Assembly (NCBI GenBank): GCA_009760855.2
Contig: WPIO01000129.1
Location: 248,001-312,000, forward strand
DNA length: 64,000 bases
DNA from: Cristatella mucedo
Taxonomy: Eukaryota; Bryozoa; Phylactolaemata; Cristatellidae
Direction of reading: 5' to 3'
Part shown: in pieces, positions 21,431-33,884 of the stretch
How the letters are laid out: the number at the start of each line of letters is the position of its first letter
How positions within the stretch are numbered: the first letter of the stretch is position 1
Position numbers and translations under genes: made by a program
The notes under the pieces: model-generated
Database searches by the model: none
What the model was told of the DNA's origin: nothing
Seen by the model: the letters and a program-made list of their open reading frames with translations, nothing else

Positions 21431-22440
21431 CACTCATGGCTTCTGTAACCATATGCAGTGCATATGCTCCGCTTCAATTTTAGTTAAGATCAATGCATTG
21501 CCTTAGCTTTCCACATGCCCCAGCCAAGGAGTCCTTTTTACGTTTTTAATTTAAATACTACCATTCAATGATTCCATGCACGACTAAACCATCGTTTCAG
21601 GTAACCGATACCTGTGCTATCGTGCTCATTTGCTATTTATACTCGCAATAAAAAATAGCATTACTAATAGTATTAGGTCATTTTATAGCTCTTTTAGCGA
21701 ATAAATCCTGTCCATCCTCGGTTGAACCAGCTATGGGATAATCGTTTCAAAAGGTGTACGAAACGCACGTACCAATCACTCAAAGTTAGCTGCTTCCATG
21801 GCTATGCTTGATGCTTGTGTTCTTTGCATCAGCTTCTAAGAACTCGTGGTTATTCCTCATCAGACGGTAAATTCTGAAGTGCTTACACCAAAGTTTTTCT
21901 CTTAGCATATAATACTAAAGTCTCAGTGCTATTGATAAGCAATCCGTGGAGCCGTTTATACATTTTTGCCAGCCATGATCACTTTGTGAAGTCACGGAAT
22001 AAATGATTGAATGACCCATTTAGCAGAAACTCCTCTTCAGACTTAAAAGTGGATAAATAGTTATAAATTTGTATTACCGAAATCCAAAGAAAATTGGAAT
22101 AAGGTCTGATTTGCGAAAGGTAAACATTTAATCTAGCAATTCTGCTGTGTAAAACATTATTATTTAAGCTCATTAACACTTTGAAGGTCAAATATACAAA
22201 ATCCAGGTAAATTAACATAGAGTGAAGCTCATAACTTATCACCATAATAATAATGAAATGACGTAAATAACATGAGAATGCAGGTTTTAGCTATGAAATG
22301 AATGCAGCAAAATGTAATATATCAAAGTCTGTAAGTGTAAGCCGCGCACACGAAGTTAAAGCACCGCAGCAGGTTTTTAATTGCTCATTTAAAGCCCACG
22401 AGGCTTTCTGCGTGCACTTACTTAGATACTTCATCTCACA
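21431..22440. other. No recognised gene
   Basis: AT-rich. The minus-strand frame 21979-22245 (88 codons, rich in Leu, Ile, Tyr) shows no motif and is probably chance. Confidence 0.5.
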
Positions 22441-22720
22441 AAACATGGAGTACGTCAGAAGCGTTGATAATTAAAAAATACGACCGAGGAAAAAAGTAGC
22501 GTGGAAGTGGCAGCTCAGAACGATTAGAGAGAATGTGCCAGCAGTCGGCAGCAGGAGAGAATGTGGCTGCACTTAAGAGTTGTGGAAGTCTCTTTCACAG
22601 TCTCCGACCTGCAGAGCCAGAGCTTCTGCCGCCAAATGTATTTAAGCAGGGGAATGAAACGACAAATGTATAGTCCAGAAGAAGCCAAGCAAAGACCGAC
22701 GTTGTGGATGTCTAAAAACT
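22441..22720 (-). mobile_element. LINE-B fragment
   Basis: Order of words as in the other LINE-B copies: GTGGAAGTGGCAGCTCAGAA, GCCAGCAGTCGGCAGCAGGA, GTTGTGGAAGTCTCTTTCAC, GACCTGCAGAGCCAGAGCTT, TTTAAGCAGGGGAATG. Confidence 0.75.
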
Positions 22721-22819
22721 TGGCTCTGTGTCAGTTGATCCACTGTTCGTCATCACGACTTCTTTAGCAGAGAAAACGAGCGGCTAATCAACTTTGTATT
22801 TTTAACAATCCTCCCAGCC

Positions 22820-23105
22820 GCACTTAAAACCAACGACATGGCCTCCAAAGGATTGAGTTGGTTGCGGGTATAGCTGAATGAATTGGGTCTTAAGAATGGG
22901 TTTTAAGATGCCTGACCTGTGCGTTAATTATTTCACTTGAACATGACGCATCGAGAGAGGAAATGAACCTAAAACTGAGCGTTTAAAACTTGAATTCGAT
23001 AGGCAACTTATGTGAAAGCTAGTTCTGGTCTAAGAGACATGCTGGTCTGACATATCTGCGAACTCTGTATGTTTGATGCTGCAAAAGAGTCACCAAAAGG
23101 CTAAA
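22820..23105 (-). mobile_element. Degenerate LINE-A fragment
   Basis: CATGGCCTCCAAAGGATTGA at 22838, followed at matching distances by GATGCCTGACCTGTG and CTTGAATTCGATAGGCAAC. This parallels the C-terminal region of LINE-A copies at 9690-9870 and 25310-25480. Confidence 0.65.
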
Positions 23106-24944
23106 ACTGTGACTGCGAAAAACGGTGATTAAATAGACTAATTCTGCTTTAGAACAATTCTCATAAACTATTTGAACCTTCCAAAAAAGCAATAACGAAT
23201 CTGCAAAAAGTGTTAACTTGACTTGGGGAGGTGACTGGAGACCATGTTGATTCTTTTTTTTGCCATTTAAAGTTGAGAATTCTAGCCTAGAAATGTGTGC
23301 ATGTATTAGTCATTGAATGAGCTTTTACAAAATATCAAAGGATGTGCACACCAACTAATTAGATGCTTCAGATCAGGCTGCATAAATGCCTTAGCACCAT
23401 ACTAGGTCAAGTTACCGCTACCAGGTTGTGGTTAATCGATAAGGTAAAGAGACTACTCCAGCCATTGCATCGGCTTTTAGTTCGAAGCAAATGAAACCGA
23501 GACGTTAAAGATTATATAAAATGCATAGAATTGTGAAGCAGTAGCTGCATTCACGGACAAAGCTTAGCAGTGAAGCATGGTAGAGACTCGGTGGTCAATT
23601 TCTCTCAATTCAATCGCACAGGGGCTCACCCGAGTCACTGCTCACTTAACTCGTATCGACCTCAAAATAGCACACCCTTGGCCAGCACAAGCTGCACAAG
23701 CCAAAGCTGATGCTGCCGCTGTAGCAACCAGTAATTCTTGGAGAATGAAGAACCACAATTTTGAAATCTATGGGTAGTTAAAAATAAATAAAGCTAAGCC
23801 TGGTACAGATCATATATACAGAAAAATTATGTGGCACATAATATAAAACCACACAACTACTCCTGCTATGACACGACACCAAATTCAGCACTCTGCTCGA
23901 AGCCATTTGGCCCATGATAGCCATGTGCCACAGCTAACATCTTCCTTGCAGACTGTCGATTCGCTTCACGGGTCTGCGTTTTATTTGTAATAAATGAGAT
24001 TCGAGCTTCATCTGAATTATCTTACCGGCACGTTAATGTTATTCTCTTATGTTCACTCCTTTCCTAGCACTTTAGCATTGTTCCTCGATGAATCATCCTA
24101 TATTTAATGGGGCATAGTCAGGGTGAGAGTTTAGATTATTTATCCTGACACATATTTTGCTGCCAAGAGAAGTATAGTTTTGAATCGTGGTCTTAACAAT
24201 TCGCACGCAGTCGGCAGACTTGAGAATTCCGATAAAGTTCTCTCTTAACACTCAAATAAATTCAATACCTGTAGCTTTAACCAGTCTTTCAAAATGTAAG
24301 CTCTTTGTCTTTACACAATTTTCTATAGTCACTGGGTTGCTTACAGACAACAATGCCAGCTTTTATCTTTGCCTATCTATTTTGAGGGACCGCTTCCCCT
24401 AAGTACTTAAAAAGATCACCTTCTTGGGTCAGAGCCTTAACATAGTCGTTCATAGTCAAAGCTTTGTTAGCTGTCGCAGTAGTAGCATTGTCTTGTTGTG
24501 AACAAGAGAAGGCCTTTGGATCTTGTCACTCCTATGCTCAAAATGGGTTCATGCTCTGGCCATCCACTCTTTAGTAGCTATAAGCATCAGCTCGCATAAA
24601 GCATCAGCTCGACTATACCACAGACAAAGCAAACGTGACTATTTTCCGCACCACCTTCAATTATAAGCTGAAGACATTGGCCTTTAAATCACCAAATGTC
24701 CACCACTGGTTTTTATCATATTTATGTCACCGAGATGCTCTTTTTGTGTTTCCGTATGTTTTTTTCGCCAGCAAAGAATGGGCAATCGGCAATGAGGAAC
24801 GTTTGTTTCCATTGTGAAGTAAAACTCAGTTTAGACGGTGGTCTGGTGAATCAATGGAGAGCCTTAATTCAGTTGGATTGTCGCAATTTTTCACTTGGTA
24901 AACTAGGTCTTCAATGCATCTGCAAATGACTAGTGGATCCTTGA
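23106..24944. other. No firmly recognised gene
   Basis: Mostly unassigned. The 66-codon + frame 23577-23777 is listed separately. The frames 24187-24402, 24635-24817 and 24696-24929 have no motif. Confidence 0.45.
23577..23777 (+). CDS. Small open frame of unknown origin, doubtful
   Basis: A 66-codon frame with a reasonable start context (AGCATGG). Its protein is Ala-rich in the middle (PAQAAQAKADAAAVAT) and the stop is followed within 20 bp by AATAAATAAAG. The N-terminal half (RWSISLNSIAQGLTRVTAHL) has a helix-like hydrophobic pattern. I do not recognise a family. It could be part of a retroelement gag or a processed pseudogene, or chance. No splice partner was found. Confidence 0.2.
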   Translation: MVETRWSISLNSIAQGLTRVTAHLTRIDLKIAHPWPAQAAQAKADAAAVATSNSWRMKNHNFEIYG

Positions 24945-26205
24945 TAAAAATAATAATAATAATGTTAATGCACTTGAAAAAGCACCCTCGGAGAACTCAA
25001 TCTCTTTCTAGGTGCTTTACATTTGCTGCAAATGGAAATCCAATTGAATGGTGAGTAATTTCATGCTTGATAAACAACATGAAGAACATAGTAAGGGTGG
25101 CATGCACAGGGTCAGCATGCAAATGTGGTTAGTGGCAGCATGCACAGTGTCAGCCTAAGCACATGAAGGACGAATCACAGGGACCTACTAAATGCTGTCC
25201 TAAATAGGTGTTTTTTTAAGTTCTTTTTAAATGTGATCAGGTCAGGGGATATTCTGACGCAAGTCGGGAGGGAGTTTCAGGCTTTGGGAGCATATGAACT
25301 AAATGCATGGTCTCCAAAGGATTTGAGGTTTGTACGAGGTATTTGTAAACTGTTGGATTCCGAAATGCGGGTGATACGATGCTTGACCTAGTTGGGGAGT
25401 AGATCTGAGAGATAGGCTGGAGGCACAGATTGAAATGACCTAAAAGTGAGCGCCAAAACCTTGAAGTCAATCCGTTGCTTGACTGGTAGCCAGTACAGGT
25501 CGGCGAGAAGTGGAGTAATGTGGCAACTGCGACGCTCACGACAGGCAAGCCTAGCAGCGGAGTTTTGCACCAGCTGTAATCGCCTGATTGCACAAGCCGG
25601 TAGGCCAGCAAGCAGTGAGTTACAGAAGTCGAGACGGGATGTCACGAATGCATAGACCAACTTGGACGTGGTATTCTTATCTAAACAAGCCCAAATTTTA
25701 GCAATGTTATGTAGCTGAAAGTAGGCAGATTTGACTGTGGAGCTGATGTAGTTGTCTAACGAGAGGTCCCTTTTTAACATGACACCTAGATTTCGAGCTG
25801 ATTCAACAGGAGATATTCTGGCAGAGGCAATTTCGAGCTTCAGCCTTTCCATTTTCTGAATCACACTGGGTTTGCTCATAAATAGTAAGTTTGTTTTATC
25901 ATCGTTTAGTTTTATAAAATTTGCTGCCATCCATGAGTGGATGTCATCGATGCATGCAGCGAGTGAGTTGAGAGAATTCGAGTTGCTCGAAGGCTGGGAG
26001 GGATCAAAGCAAAGGCACAACTGAGTGTCATCTGCATAGAAGTGAAAGCCTAGATTGTGCTTTGCAATCATATCAGCAAGAGGTAGAGTATAAACCGTGA
26101 AAATAAGCGTACCTAGCATGTAGCCCTCAGGTACCCCATATTTCAGAGGTACGTCGGATGATCTTTGTCCATTCACGTCAATACTCTGGAGTCTCACACT
26201 TGATA
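24945..26205 (-). mobile_element. LINE-A copy with the best-preserved RT C-terminal half
   Basis: Reverse-strand L2-like LINE whose 269-codon frame (25388-26197) is uninterrupted. In order: GVPEGYMLGTLIFTVYTLPL (the GVPQGSxLGP block), GFHFYADDTQLCLCFDPS (catalytic YADD intact, about 26018-26071), WMAANFIKLNDDKTNLLFMS, ARNLGVMLKRDLSLDNYIS, TSRLDFCNSLLAGLPACAIR and LYWLPVKQRIDFKVL. The last codons and the 3' UTR follow at lower coordinates, with the reversed hairpin tail (about 24985-25025) and ATT repeats (24947-24961). The fingers, first catalytic Asp and endonuclease are missing (5' truncation near 26205), and a frameshift near 25390 separates the last ~50 codons. Not autonomous, but one of the younger copies. 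Confidence 0.92.
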
Positions 26206-27611
26206 TTGTTGGAAACGCTGGATATGATAAGAATGAATATTGAGGACGACGACGCTGTCATCGTGGTGGCATTTGTTTTTGTCTCTTTTATAGCTCTGCT
26301 TCAATGAATTTCAGCACTTGACTGTCACTCGAATCAGTAAGATAATACTGACTACTCTTAGAAACCTTTAACTTCCAGCAGCCTCCGTTAAATACCAAGG
26401 GCATATGTACTTCTGAACCAGCGTTTTCCAGCTTTGCTAGAATAAAAAGGTGATTTTGAGGAACAGGAAAACTTGACGCAACAATCACCTCCGGGAAAAC
26501 TAAGACTGGTGCAGTCACAACTGAGCCTCATTCAATCACTGTATGACTTGGAAGTATAGGGCTCACATAGCCAGTATGAATTCTGGGTATTTAAGCATCA
26601 AGACTCTTGGGACTAGCATGGTGGATGCCAGTGAGGATGCTTTGCTCTCTCGATGCCTGTGTGAACTGAGGGCTATCTTGATCGAAGAGCGTATTCTTTT
26701 GCTGCACAGTAACAAGTCCGAAATGTTTGATACAATTTTCAGTACACGCCTGGCTATGATAGGCATCAATTTTGATCAGGTCGACCAAGGAGAGGCTGCG
26801 ATACAAAAAATGGTTACACAGTGGCTTTTTTCAGTGCATAGAAGAAGCAGATGCATGGAAAGATGTCCGGTTGCTTCCTGATTTTAGGAATCGAGCCAGT
26901 ATAAAAGCTAGTGTCTAACGGTTGTCACTTCTTATCCAGAAGTGTGCAATTCCGAAGTTTCTGTGGTAGCAGATGGTCTTCATTATTGCTGGCAAGAGCA
27001 CAGCTCTGATTCATTACAGGCATGAAGTTTCCGAAAATTGAGAATGATAATAAAGCACTGGCATTTTTGGATTTCTTCATATTGAAATTCAACGTGTCTA
27101 TGAGTAGTCACCATCGGAATTGAGGATAATCGTGATTTTACGCGACTTACTTCAGGTTCATTCAACAGGAAAGGTGGAAGCGAAGACGGGTGCTTTCTTG
27201 TGAAGATGCCCAATCTACTTAGAGGAAATTAATTTTTTATGAGTCTCACTTATAGAGTAATTTACTTTAATTTAAGTATACTACATAAGTAAGGGAATGA
27301 TCAGATCGTTAATGCAAACCATTTTACGAAAACAACATGCAGTCAGTAGGCAGCCATGCTTGCAAGCTGTTAACAGTTAGATTTTGCATCTGACTGAGAA
27401 GTTGTAACTCATTCTTGGCCATCATGTATAGCCTGACTATGGCTACCATAAACTAGACTTGCTAGTGAGCTGCTGTGACAGATTCTTATATATAGGTCCA
27501 TCACACCAGGAATCAGAGATGGCTTAATAAGGTGATTTTTTTAATTACTCGGTCAGCCCGCTACCGAAAGCTAAGGTATCCTCGAAAGTCTCACTAGGAA
27601 CAAGATTGCTT
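26206..27611. other. No recognised gene
   Basis: The longest frame is 112 codons (26543-26881, +); shorter minus-strand frames overlap it. None has a motif I know. No repeat family was identified. Confidence 0.45.
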
Positions 27612-29095
27612 CATAAATAATGATAACAACAATAAGAATACATTTTGTAAAGCGCCCTCGTAGAACTCATTCTCTTTCTACGCGCTTTACAATCGCAGCA
27701 AAGAAAGTAAGATCGAATTGTTAGTGTTAGCAAGCTCAGCAGGCAACAAGAATAGTACTGTTAGTGGTGATATGCACAGGGTCAGCATGCAAGTGTGGTT
27801 TGTGGCAGCATGTAACAGTGTCAGCCCCAATCAGCACAAAATGGACGAATCCCAAGAACCCGATAAAAATAATGTCATAAATATATGCGTTTTTAGTTTC
27901 TTTTTAAATGTGAAAAGTCAGGAGATGTTGTGACGGAAGTCGGGAGTGAGTTTCAGGCTTTGGGAGCATACGAACTAAAGACACGGTTTCCGAAGTATTT
28001 GAGGTTTGTACGAGGTGTACGTAAACAGTTTGATTCTGGAGAACGGGTGGAACGATGCTAGGCTGGGTGGGGAGTAGATCTGATAGGTAGGCCGGAGCCA
28101 AAGAATGAAGAGACCAGAAAATGAGTGACAAAACTCGGAACTCGGTGCGCTGCTTGACTGAGAGCCAGTGCAGGTTGCGAGAATTGGTTTGATGGGGCAA
28201 CTGCAACGCTCATGACAGACAAGCCTAGCTGTAAGAGTTTTGCATCAGCTGTAAGCGTATGAGTGCACATCTTGGTAGACTAGCAAACAGTGACCTATAG
28301 AGGTTAAGACGGGATGTCACAAATGCATGGACCAATTTAGACGCCATATCCTCATGTAAACAAGCGCGAATTGTAGCAATATTGTGTGGCTTAAAGTAGG
28401 CAGACTTTACTGTGGAGATGAAGTGGTCGTCCAATCAAAACTCCCGTTAGAACATTACGCCTATATTTCATGCATATTCAATAGGACATATGCTGGCAGA
28501 GCCGATTTTGAACGTTAGCCTTTCCAGTTTCTGAATCACACTTGGTTTGACCGTAACTATTAAGTTGGTTTTATCATCATTAAATTTCAGAAAATTTGCT
28601 GCCATCAATGAGTGGCTGTCATCAATGCATGCATCAAGAGAGTTGAGAGAATTCGACGTGCTCGAGGACTGGGAGGGATCGAACCAAAGGTACAGCTGAG
28701 TTTCATCCGCATAGAAGTGAAAGCCTAGAAAGTGCCTGGAAATAAAACTAGCAAAGAGAGAGTATAAACCGTGAAAAGAATAAAAACCAAGCACAGATTT
28801 CTGAGTTAACCGTATTTAAAATGCTCCTGGGATAATATTGGTCCATTCGCGTGAATACTCTAGAATCTCCAACTTAGATAGGGCCTGAACCATTGCAGAG
28901 CAGTGCCAGTGATGCACAGGCAAGATGAAAGGTGCTCAAGAAAGACTTGGCGATTGATATCATTAAAGGCCGCCGAAAGATCGAGCAAAACAGAGATACT
29001 CTGCCTAAGTCGCCATTCCTAAGAAGGTGTTTATATATTTTAAGAAATGCTGACTCTGTGGAGTGATTAGCTCTAAGATTCATTAACATCATGAA
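27612..29095 (-). mobile_element. LINE-A copy, longest in the window, inactive
   Basis: Runs from the reversed tail (AAAGCGCCCTCGTAGAACTC, 27655) to an upstream RT piece at 28874-29092 with NHSTESAFLKIYKHLLRNGD, the block before the first catalytic Asp. The RT active site reads GFHFYADETQLYLWFDPS (about 28674-28727): YADD has become YADE, which should abolish catalysis. WLSVKQRTEFRVLSL and SRLNLYRSLFASLPRCALIR lie downstream in different frames. Multiple frameshifts. It ends near 29095, so the endonuclease is missing. Confidence 0.88.
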
Positions 29096-29241
29096 CTAGA
29101 TTATTCCTAAGAAATCGGTGCATTTTCCTATCACAGCGACAATTTAAGTTGGCCTGTCCCCTTGAGATCCAACTGCTGGGACAGCCCTCCAAGCCCGGTG
29201 ATCTAATAATTTGGAATAACCGGCAAGGTAATAACCTAAGG

Positions 29242-29406
29242 CAGTGGCTCTCAACTTTCCTAATGCCGCGACCCTTTAATACAGTTCCTCGTGTTGTGGC
29301 GACTCCCAACCATAGAATTATTGCGTGCAAAATGTGGAAATGCCTGTTTCCAATAATCTTAGTTCGACCACCAAAGGGATCGTGACCGACAGGTTGAGAA
29401 CTGCTG
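29242..29406. mobile_element. Short non-autonomous hAT element resembling SPIN
   Basis: 165 bp with inverted ends CAGTGGCTCTCAACTT and CAGCAGTTCTCAACCT (right end reversed), 12 of 16 matching. The flanking 8-mers are ACCTAAGG (29234-29241) and GCCTAAGG (29407-29414), a hAT-type 8-bp target duplication with one mismatch. The inside words CTAATGCCGCGACCCTTTAA, TACAGTTCCTCGTGTTGTGG, CCACCAAAGGGATCGTGACC strongly recall the non-autonomous SPIN elements described in tetrapods and several invertebrates. The match to SPIN is from memory and needs an alignment. No coding capacity. Confidence 0.85.
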
Positions 29407-29414
29407 GCCTAAGG

Positions 29415-30313
29415 AATCGTAGACAGAAAGTGGCAATACTTGAACCTTGTCTCGGAAAATCTTTCAATTGTTGTAAAACTGCTTAATCATTTTCAGCACT
29501 CTATATTCCTCATCACCTAAATGGTCAACATATTATTAGAGTCACTTCTTTACTTAAGGATTTCAGGCGGCAGAATCCTGTGTTCTTAAGGTCCAATACG
29601 ACATTTTTACCGGATGCCATATGCCTTGCTCAATTACATCTTCTCCGATGCTGCCATCTGTGAATCCTGTTCAGCTATAATGCGCTGCTGCGTCTATACC
29701 AGTCACGTCTACTGTCCTCCTGGCTCAGCTATGATTGACACATTACCCGGTAAGCAAAGTTCTTTGGCTACCTGATATGTAGCTCAAGTTTCTCAGGCTT
29801 CAGTAGGCAACTTGCAACTATCCAGAGTAATGGTTATTCAATATCCGGGTCACTTAAAGGAGTTACAAACGTGAATACGCAACATGAAACTTCTACTAGC
29901 TCAAAGAGTAATCTCCATTTGAACGTAATACAAGCTGACAAAACTTGCATTAACACTGAGGGAATTCAATTCATTTCACGTGACTATATTTTCGCTGCAT
30001 CGAGCGGTTTCCTAATAAAATTAATTTGCATTAAGTTTAACAGCGGATTATTGCTTGTGTACGAATACGCGGGTTGTATGACTGCTCCTAGGGCTGATAA
30101 TGTTACTTGAAGCTTTTTTCCGTAAATCGTGGCAGCAAAAAGGTTATATGATTTAACTGCTGCGTTAAAATGAAAAGTGCGTACCCTTATTGGCTATCAC
30201 CGCCCCCCCCCCCCGTGCATGCAGTTAGGGAAAGGCTGAAACTCCAGCATAGTGCTTCTGCTTATTCCCAAAAGGTGGTCGTTCAAGTTATAAGCAACTA
30301 TATTACACTTACT
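29415..30313. other. No recognised gene
   Basis: Unassigned, apart from a run of 13 C at 30202-30214. The + frame 29871-30110 has no motif. Confidence 0.5.
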
Positions 30314-30800
30314 CTATTTTACTGTGTATAATCCCCCTGATGTAGAAGCTTCACAATTTTCTTGGTACAATGTTTGGAAATAAATATTCTTATTCAATAA
30401 CTGAATGAACTGAACAATATCAAGACTCATAATAATCACTCCTGTCACTCGCACAATCATCTGCATCAGGAATGGTGACATAAGCTCTCCATTATCCTCA
30501 TTCATATCACAGGCTTAAAATATGATGGAAACTCCGTTTCATCATTCTCTTCATCACTCTCTTGCCCGACTGCGTTATTTTTTAGTTCGTCCCACTGCAT
30601 TGAGACGCCATGTTTATTGAAAGCTCTGCATATAATCTTTGGCTTCGAGATGTTCCAGGCCTTCGTTACCCACTCCTCACAGACTTGAACGATGAAAAAG
30701 GTAACCAATCACGTATGACCCCCTCTCCGTTACCGGCCCCAAATTTTGGACAAAAAAGAGGGCTCATATACGGGCGTAAAATACGTTACCACTGTCGGAT
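30314..30800 (-). mobile_element. pogo-like transposon relic, internally deleted
   Basis: The minus-strand frame 30502-30708 contains VCEEWVTKAWNISKPKIICR, then AFNKHGVS and an acidic tail GQESDEENDETEF. This is the layout of the C-terminal end of pogo/Jerky-type DDE transposases (W-x-W, IxxSF, GIS, acidic end). Just upstream (30700-30800) lies GGCCCCAAATTTTGGACAAA followed by GGGCTCATATACGGGCGTAA, which resembles subterminal sequence of such elements. The N-terminal and catalytic parts are absent, so this is a deletion derivative. The second end is not clear; TGTATAATCCCCC near 30326 is a candidate. Confidence 0.55.
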
Positions 30801-31365
30801 TCTGAATAGAGTTTGAGAGCAAACAATTCTCTCCCAAATTCAACTGGACCTGCAGAAATCTCCTGTTATTACTCGGAAAATGGAGTTGCAGCTACCAAAC
30901 CTCTGACTCCGCATGGTATTTGCCTTACCAACCTATATATACCATTGTGTATCCTGCTGATTGAAGTTAATTAGCTTCGGCGGTCATTCTGGGTTCTGCA
31001 ACCTAAGAAAAAAATACTATGTAAGAAGCGCTCCGTCGGATATGCTTTGGCTCAAGCGGGAATTTTTCCAGTCTATCAAAGTTGAAAACACAAAATCCTG
31101 TTTCTGCCAAATCCCGTGTAGGCGCATTCTCGTGCCAAAAGCTGGAGACGAGCATGGTGAAGCTGCATCCAAAACAGGCACCTCATTGTGTATGCACGGT
31201 ATGCGCTTGACAATTGTTCTAGTGCTTAGAGCCTTCGCTAATTAGGCGACGATAGACAAGAAGACTAAGTCGGGCAGTTTTTTATTTCTCAACTGCTACC
31301 AGCTCGAGGCAAATTAAACTTATAGACGAGAACCTGTAGCGGTAAAACGTAAAGCCACTTCGCTA
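30801..31365. other. No recognised gene
   Basis: The 94-codon frame 30961-31245 (+) shows no known motif. Nothing else identified. Confidence 0.45.
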
Positions 31366-31895
31366 TAATCTTCACCAGCTCCCAGTCAAGAAGCCCATTG
31401 ACTTAAAGATTTCGTCACTCCCATGTAGGTTCCTTTATTCTTAGGCTCCAGCATACCTATCAGATCTACTCCCCACCAGGCTTAGCAGCATACCATCCGC
31501 TTTTCAGAATCAAATCATTAGGCTACACCTCCTGCGAACCTATATCCTTTTGCAGACCATGCCTTTAGTTCTTGTGGTCCCAAAGCTAGAACTCATTCCC
31601 GACTGATTTCACGACATTCACTGACTTAATTACACGTAAAAAGAAGCTAAAACGTATTATCTATCACATAATTTAGTGAGTGGATGTGAATCGTCCTTTG
31701 TGTACTCCACTAATGTCTGCATGCTGACACTGTGCATGTCACAGCTAACCATGTTATTATTGTGTATTTGATCATGCTGCTGTTAATATTCTGTCCTACC
31801 TCCTATACTCCATATATGAAGTGCCTAGAAAATATGATCCTAGAAAGAGATTAAGTTTTCAGAGAGTGCAATGCAAATGTAATATTATTGTTATC
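31366..31895 (+). mobile_element. LINE-A copy, degenerate 3' end
   Basis: CTTCACCAGCTCCCAGTCAA, CCTATCAGATCTACTCCCCA and CACGTAAAAAGAAGCTAAAA match the end of the LINE-A coding region. The 3' UTR has GTCTGCATGCTGACACTGTG. The tail (CCTAGAAAGAGATTAAGTTT, 31841) is duplicated in part: GTGCCTAGAAAATATGATCC precedes it. No intact frame. Confidence 0.75.
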
Positions 31896-33299
31896 ACTAC
31901 TGTTGCACTTGTCATTAGCTCACCCCCTATAACTTGAAACAGGTTAGAAGATTTGAGGCAAACAGGATTAAGATTACAGCCGGTGAGCAGTCCTTTAATC
32001 CTTTTATTTTTTTAAATTGATATTGCCATGCCATGAACAATGCGTGCATGTACTTGCTGAAGCAGCTGCTTAACAGTCATGCCCTTGCAATCCCAAGCAA
32101 AAGTGTGCTTCTTGTAGTTTATAGCATCTTCCTCACATGCATTAGCACTATTGCCTACCTGTTATTTAAGTTCCATTTTGAATGTATATTTTCAAGTCCA
32201 CTCGGGTGCATTCCGTGTGTCCACCCATTATTTGTGGTGAAATTATTCTACTCTTTAAGTCACTTTTAGATGCTCTTGCTTGTGATGTATTTTTCTCTAA
32301 ATACTCATGGATATGGCCTGGTACGTTGGCTCAGAATAGAAGATATATATACTCTAGCTGGCATTGGAGCCAATTGATATTATATGGAAGCCAGCGATTT
32401 AGAACATTACTGGTGGTTCTAGAAATGCTAGTCGATGACGAACCTATAGACCATATTTTTACGTTTCAGTTACTCCGATTGACATCTACAATTTCAGTTG
32501 CGAGCGAGACTGGCATCTTGATGATCGCTTTAATGCAGGTTATTTTTCTAGAAAGGAAAACATAACCGTCATGAAATGGGACTTTCCTGGGAATCAATGC
32601 ATTACAATGGTGAGTTGGATTACATAGCTTTCGTAATCTGGGTAGCTGCCTAGTTTTTAATTTAAGGCAATAACTCATGTGTTTATCATTTATTAAACGC
32701 ATTATTTAAAATTCCGACTCAGAGAACACTAAGACAGCTATCTCATGGCTCCCCTGTACAGATCACCACTGTCTTAATTTCTTGCATAATGCCAACAATA
32801 ATATTGTATATTTATTGCTCCCTTAGAGAAATAAACATACTTATAGGCACTTTACATATTTGGAACCGAATAGTTCCACAGATTATTGGTAGCGTGTAAT
32901 TTAATAGCCTACCTAAAGGCACTAAGACCGTTCTTCCTATTTCGAAATTTCGTGTGAGCCAGCTTAATAACGACATCGGCCAGCTCCATAATTGTCACGA
33001 AGCTGAATCCAATATAGGGTCCAAGTGTTTCGCCAGTGTCATCTGCAAAAACTTATAAGTAAATACTGTGATTATTAATTGTTGCCTTAAAAATTCTAAA
33101 CTTTTGTAATTTCAATTAAAATCAATTTTAAAATCATAAAATATTTTAATTCCCGTTAGCTAGAATATCTAGAAACTTGAATAGCAAAACAATTAAGAGT
33201 ATGTTTGAAAGTGGCAGCAGGATTGCTCGTTCAATTATGAGGCAAGAGCAAAGAGAGTATTGAGCGAGCCCTTGTTAACGTGCCAAATTAAGAATATTT

Positions 33300-33355
<56 letters not shown>

Positions 33356-33884
33356 ACATATTGATGAATAAGGTTAATTTGCAGCTTGGTCTTAGCACTT
33401 GGGTAAGGTGTTCTTACTTCACTCCAATGTGAAGGATTAAAGTCTCGAAGCAGGTACTCCTCTAATCCTAACTCAGAATAAATAGGGCTCTTGATTACTC
33501 TAATCGTATATGAAATGATACTTTTTTATTGTAAGATATTTAATAACTACTTTGTTTTAAAACTTCAATTGAAATCTTTATTTCTTGGTTCGTGAGAATA
33601 ACTTGGATTGCCCATCGATTTTTGTTTAATAAGAGTAGCATAAATTAAGCTAATGATGTATATATCCCTCATCTAAACTTGAGACCCCTTCAGATTCCTG
33701 TTAAGTGAGTGGTTTCTTCATACTGGATCTGCATAAAATTTTCTTCTGTATAATCTGACCAATCATCAGTACGCAGAATACCAGTGTAAAAACGCCGTTT
33801 ATGTTTTAATAATTTTTCGGCCATTGGAGTACTCAAGAACCTGAACTTCTGTCGTACCTTTCCCTGCTCACTTACAGGTAAGCC
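31896..33884. other. No recognised gene; (AT)n at 33303-33352
   Basis: Low-complexity AT-rich sequence. The 127-codon frame 32182-32565 (+) has hydrophobic stretches but no family resemblance. A perfect (AT)25 microsatellite occupies 33303-33352. Confidence 0.5.

Noticed and set aside
26543-26881. 112-codon frame as a host gene
   Set aside because: No recognisable domain, no splice-flanked structure, and similar-sized frames overlap on the other strand.
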